From positions 1 through 18,952 of the forward strand of contig DAOWFD010000298.1 of NCBI GenBank assembly GCA_030638185.1: a stretch of 18,952 nt of DNA, read 5' to 3'. The DNA comes from Candidatus Aegiribacteria sp. (lineage in GTDB: Bacteria; Fermentibacterota; Fermentibacteria; Fermentibacterales; JCC-6). The position numbers were made by a program, and so were the translations under genes. The notes below the pieces were generated by a model that made no database searches, was not told the DNA's origin, and saw only the letters and a program-made list of their open reading frames with translations. Each line of letters starts with the position of its first letter. Within the stretch, counting starts at the first letter, position 1. This document shows positions 16,050 through 18,952 of the stretch, in pieces.

Positions 16050-17690
16050 TTATATAAAACATACGTTCACTATAGACAAATGCGCCGTAATTCTTTATAT
16101 ATCAAGGAGTTAAGATACCAACCAAAAACCCTTAAAAGAAAGGCGGCGCAGATGGAAACTACCATATTTTCACGAAAAAGCAAGGAACTTCCACTTCTCG
16201 GCTCATCAATTCCCCGAACAGAGCTCAGCGACATTCTTGAAATATCCATTGAGCTTCTTGACAGATTCCCGGAGATTCTCGAAAAGATAGAAACCGATCT
16301 TTTTACCCTCGGCATAGAGAAAAAGAAGAAGCGCCTGGCTGACAGAGCATGGGAATTAAGTCATGGAGAACTTCCGGGTTTTGAGACGGATGGATATACG
16401 GAACCGGAGGAGCTGGAGCTTGAAACAGGTCGGGACAGGACTATGACCCCTGTAATCACCTACATCTTCATCATGTTGCGGGGTTACTTCTCATCGCTTA
16501 CTGCCTCCAAAGCCATAGACCGTATAAGGGATTCGAAGGTTGTTGATGTTTACATCAAGACTCACGGGGATGGGAAGATGCCCGGCAGAACGACCGCGCT
16601 TGAGAATGTGAATGCAGTATCTCTCGATACGAAGAAATACATACATCAATGCCAGTTGAAGATGATTCATACTGAAGGGCTTGATGACTTCAACCAGTTG
16701 ATTCTTGACAGTACTGCGGTAAGGGCGGACAGCTGCTGGCCTACTGATTCAGGTGTACTGTGTGATATTGTTCACCGTGCTTACAGGAAGAGCCAGAGGC
16801 TGAATGAATTGTTCGGCATTCCCAACTTCATGGATGGTTACATGAATATGTGGCTTGGAAAGATCAAGAGTTATCACTTCCAGATCAGCGTTACTTCAGG
16901 AAAGGGAGCAAAGGTAAAGCGCCGGAGTGTTTACCGGAAGCTCTACAAGGAAGTCGAGAAAGCCGTCAGGCATATTCGCCAAGAACTTAAGAAGCACGGT
17001 TCGATCAAGGAAGCGGTACTCCTTCCTCCCTCAAAGAGAGAGCGTCTTGATAAGTTCTGGGGTTCAATTGAAAATGATATGGATGACGCTGAGCTGGTAA
17101 TGGCTTACTCCAAAGAGAGAATCATCGATGAGAAAGATACGGACGTTGAGAAGATAGTCAGCCTCGGCGACGGATCAGCCGCCTTCATCTCCAAGGGTGG
17201 GCGTGAGACTATCGTTGGATACCGCCCTCAGGTTGGCAGGAGCGGTAACGGCTTCGTTACCGTACTTCATGTTCCAGAAGGTAATGCCGGTGATGCTCCC
17301 CAGCTTGAACCTCTTGTCAGGAAGGTGATTGAGAATACAGGTATCGCTCCCCGATGCGTCAGTACCGACGACGGTTACTCTTCAAAGAAGGGCAGGGATG
17401 CTGTCCTTAAGATTGATGGGATAGATGTAGTCAGCATCAGCGGTTCCAAGGGCAAGGATCTGATATCTGAGGAAGAGTGGGAAAGTGAGTTTTACAAAGA
17501 AGCTCGGCGCAACCGCAGCGCGGTTGAGTCATTGATCTTCGTCCTGAAATATTCATTCGAGTTTGGCCGGCTTCGACGCAGGGGGATTGAATTAGTACGT
17601 GAAGAACTTCTTGAAAAAGCGATCGTACACAACTTCAGTCGTATGGCTCTCATGCGAAGAAGAAATAAGATCCTGGAAGCAGGATAGACT
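16050..17690 (+). mobile_element. Insertion sequence carrying a DDE transposase (ends not resolved)
   Basis: The element interrupts the front of the C25 gene at about 16037-16080 and carries one transposase gene. I searched the flanks (16040-16150 and 17690-17820) by eye and found no convincing terminal inverted repeats or target duplication, so both borders are approximate. The missing part of the C25 gene is not on the right side, so this is not a simple insertion; a deletion or second event must have followed. Confidence 0.55.
16152..17687 (+). CDS. DDE-type transposase (IS4/IS5 superfamily, ISNCY-like)
   Basis: A transposase of 511 residues from the ATG at 16152, which has AGGCGG before it, or 535 from an upstream ATG at 16080, which has no Shine-Dalgarno sequence. 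The DDE triad is visible (numbering from 16080): Asp210 in LILDSTAVRAD, Asp430 in CVSTDDGYSSK, and Glu483 in RNRSAVESLIFVLK, the last with the conserved Lys seven residues on. DSTAVRADSCWPTDSG is the typical IS-family motif around the first Asp. The N-terminal 150 residues are helical and basic and would bind the element ends. The frame is intact, so the element may still be active or was so recently. The exact IS family is uncertain; ISNCY is my guess. Confidence 0.85.
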   Translation: METTIFSRKSKELPLLGSSIPRTELSDILEISIELLDRFPEILEKIETDLFTLGIEKKKKRLADRAWELSHGELPGFETDGYTEPEELELETGRDRTMTPVITYIFIMLRGYFSSLTASKAIDRIRDSKVVDVYIKTHGDGKMPGRTTALENVNAVSLDTKKYIHQCQLKMIHTEGLDDFNQLILDSTAVRADSCWPTDSGVLCDIVHRAYRKSQRLNELFGIPNFMDGYMNMWLGKIKSYHFQISVTSGKGAKVKRRSVYRKLYKEVEKAVRHIRQELKKHGSIKEAVLLPPSKRERLDKFWGSIENDMDDAELVMAYSKERIIDEKDTDVEKIVSLGDGSAAFISKGGRETIVGYRPQVGRSGNGFVTVLHVPEGNAGDAPQLEPLVRKVIENTGIAPRCVSTDDGYSSKKGRDAVLKIDGIDVVSISGSKGKDLISEEEWESEFYKEARRNRSAVESLIFVLKYSFEFGRLRRRGIELVREELLEKAIVHNFSRMALMRRRNKILEAG

Positions 17691-17801
17691 CCATTCAGCA
17701 GAATCGTACAGGAAACCAATGGTGGAGTGTATTCTTCGGAGGTTTTTCTGACAGAATACCCTTGAAATCATCAGGATTATGGACAATATTCATGCTGGTG
17801 A

Positions 17802-18128
17802 TGGGAATTTTACAGGTCCCTGCCGAAAGAACAACTGGTAGCGGAAGGGTACTACCCCCTTTCGGATGAGGTCTGGCTACGTTCGAATCAGCTCCGGGTA
17901 TGGTTATCCGGCCTGGCGTACATCCTGCTGAACGCAATGCGATCTTTTGCTCTCAAGGGAACTGAGATGGCCAGAGCAAGGTGTGACTCGATCCGTCTGA
18001 AGCTATTCAAGATAGGAGCATTGGTTAAGGTCAGTGTTCGCAGAGTGCATCTATCGATGTCCAGCGGTTATCCGTACAAACCAATCTTTGAAAAAGCCTT
18101 CCTTAATCTTCAGAGAATACGTGTGTAA
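17802..18128 (+). pseudogene. IS1380-family transposase, C-terminal remnant
   Basis: An open frame of 108 codons begins after a TGA at 17799 and has no start that would give a whole protein; the first ATG is at 17937. The sequence carries the C-terminal signature of IS1380-type transposases: LRSNQLRVWLSGLAYILLNA, then GTEMARARCDSIRLKLFKIG and VKVSVRRVHLSMSSGYPY. A complete family member has over 400 residues, so about three quarters of the gene, including the first catalytic Asp residues, is gone. The 18129-18330 stretch, ending in TGGTGAAATGTCCGGG, is probably the old element's right end, though this is only suggested by position. The remnant shows that an older IS lay here before or alongside the intact one. 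Confidence 0.7.
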
Positions 18129-18355
18129 TCCCTCCAGATAATCGTTCTGCGGAAGAATGCTCTCAGCAGCAGTTGGAGGAGTCTACATTTGCACCGGGAT
18201 AATCGTTGAAACTCGCTTCCAATCATCTCTATAGGTCCAGGAAATGCAAATAACCACCTGAATTCACAGAAAACGAAAAATCGGTGACTTCAGATGGCTC
18301 TTAAGAAAGCTGGTGAAATGTCCGGGTTAGTAAGGAACTTCTACCAATTCATAAA
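18129..18355. other. Non-coding stretch, likely right end of the IS1380-like remnant
   Basis: No ORF or recognisable RNA gene is visible. The ten-mer GATAATCGTT occurs twice here (near 18137 and 18199). By position it is the untranslated tail of the degraded element. Confidence 0.3.
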
Positions 18356-18637
18356 GTGAATAGATTGTGTAACTACTGTCGAACCTGGAATCCAGTTGGT
18401 TACATTGACGTATATAGAAGTTATATGTTTGCATCATTGTATCGACAAGGAGTCATCTATAGCATATTGGCAATATACTTATCTTATGTGCAAGGGAAGC
18501 AATACTATATTCAGATAATTGCAATAATAGTGTTCCTGTATTTCTGCATCAGCCGTGCAATCAAAAGCTCAGTCAATGCTGAAATGACCTACATAATAGC
18601 ATCTCTAAAATCAAGAGAAGATGAACAGCATGTCTAA
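18356..18637 (+). CDS. Small hypothetical membrane protein
   Basis: A 93-residue frame starting at GTG (18356), or 70 residues from the ATG at 18425. Two hydrophobic segments, GVIYSILAIYLSYV and YIQIIAIIVFLYFCISRAI, would span the membrane, followed by a charged tail (LKSREDEQHV). The region is more AT-rich than its neighbours. No clear Shine-Dalgarno sequence precedes either start, and I do not recognise a family. It could be a fragment of a larger gene broken by the mobile elements. It ends just before the folded segment at 18641. Confidence 0.35.
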   Translation: MNRLCNYCRTWNPVGYIDVYRSYMFASLYRQGVIYSILAIYLSYVQGKQYYIQIIAIIVFLYFCISRAIKSSVNAEMTYIIASLKSREDEQHV

Positions 18638-18640
18638 CCA

Positions 18641-18952
18641 CAGCGTGAACCAGTCGCCTGCCAGTGAAAGAGGTAGAAGCTAACGGCGCTGGTTACGCTG
18701 ATTGTGAAACGAATAAAATTGTACTCTTCCGAAAATGCCTGATGTAGTTCCTCTGACGAAGTACTCCACGGGATCCAGAAGGGAGCTGTATGCGGACTGC
18801 AAGGTCCGCAATCATCATCTTGAACGACTCCAGGAATCGATATTAGAATTGAGCACAAGGGCTGAAGGATTAACCAGTACTGAGTACGAACTTTCGCAAT
18901 TCCGGAAAATCACCTTAAAAACTTTCCTGAATCGGAGCGGAAGATAAAGCAC
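18641..18952 (+). ncRNA. Structured RNA candidate, possibly 5' part of a group II intron (runs off window)
   Basis: Bases 18641-18658 (CAGCGT-g-AACCAG-t-CGCC) pair with 18685-18700 (GGCG-CTGGTT-ACGCTG), giving 16 base pairs with two single-base bulges. A second perfect hairpin, TGCGGAC/GTCCGCA with loop TGCAAG, lies at 18791-18810, and GTACT/AGTAC (near 18720 and 18760) can close a third. Purine-rich joints such as GTGAAAGAGGTAGAAGC and GATTGTGAAACGAA are typical of folded ribozyme-like RNA. A group II intron domain I is my best guess from memory, not verified; its reverse-transcriptase gene would lie beyond base 18952. No convincing ORF competes for the region. Confidence 0.35.

Noticed and set aside
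16040..17820. TATAGACAAAT (left) and TATGGACAATAT (right) as element ends
   Set aside because: They are in direct rather than inverted orientation and imperfect, so they do not define an IS boundary.
18735..18947. 70-codon plus-strand ORF
   Set aside because: No ribosome binding site and no motif, and it covers the perfect hairpin of the structured segment, so it is more likely a chance frame.

Overview
The window looks like chromosomal DNA from an uncultured bacterium of the FCB (Fibrobacterota-Chlorobi-Bacteroidota) supergroup or a neighbouring candidate phylum of the Fermentibacteria/Aegiribacteria kind. This is inferred from style, not from a marker gene. Many proteins have signal peptides or lipoboxes, several end in a FlgD-Ig/type IX-like C-terminal sorting domain, two are C25 (gingipain-type) peptidases, and secreted beta-propellers are abundant. 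Base composition is moderate, start sites have clear GGAG-type Shine-Dalgarno sequences, and TGA terminates at least two ordinary genes (1163-1165 and 12361-12363), so the standard code applies.

Layout. 1-264: 3' end of a SpoU/TrmH-type RNA methyltransferase, with a REP-like palindromic repeat pair over its stop. 314-1165: secreted thioredoxin-like + NlpC/P60 protein, followed by a good terminator. 1237-2259 and 2350-3534 (minus): two secreted propeller proteins, probably one transcript. 3641-3741: a possible folded RNA element between divergent genes. 3914-5359 (plus): HtrA/Deg-type serine protease. 5482-10491 (minus): a likely operon of lipoprotein, TPR protein and intact C25 peptidase. 10897-12225 (plus): sulfatase-fold lipoprotein lacking the formylglycine cysteine. 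12361-14031 (minus): lipoprotein with a seven-repeat YVTN propeller. 14106-16049 (minus): a C25 peptidase that has lost its 5' end. 16050-18330: insertion-sequence debris, namely an intact DDE transposase and an IS1380-like remnant. 18356-18637: small AT-rich membrane ORF. 18641-18952: a strongly folded segment that may be the 5' part of a group II intron running off the window.

Main discovery. The propeller gene at 1237-2259 has an in-frame TGA at codon 112, directly after a Cys codon. The reading frame continues without a break on both sides. Immediately 3' of the TGA, in the mRNA sense, is a long perfect-armed hairpin: a 7-bp lower stem, an 8-bp upper stem and a GGU apical loop starting 21 nt after the UGA. 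This is the geometry of a bacterial SECIS element. I read the gene as a candidate selenoprotein: an exported beta-propeller with a vicinal Cys-Sec pair and a FlgD-Ig tail, a type of selenoprotein I do not recognise from any described family.

How the genes fit together. Most of the window serves the cell envelope and exterior: wall hydrolysis (NlpC/P60), proteolysis (HtrA, two C25), a sulfatase/phosphatase-fold lipoprotein, and secreted repeat proteins that probably bind or display. The right quarter is a decay zone where mobile elements have destroyed a second C25 gene.
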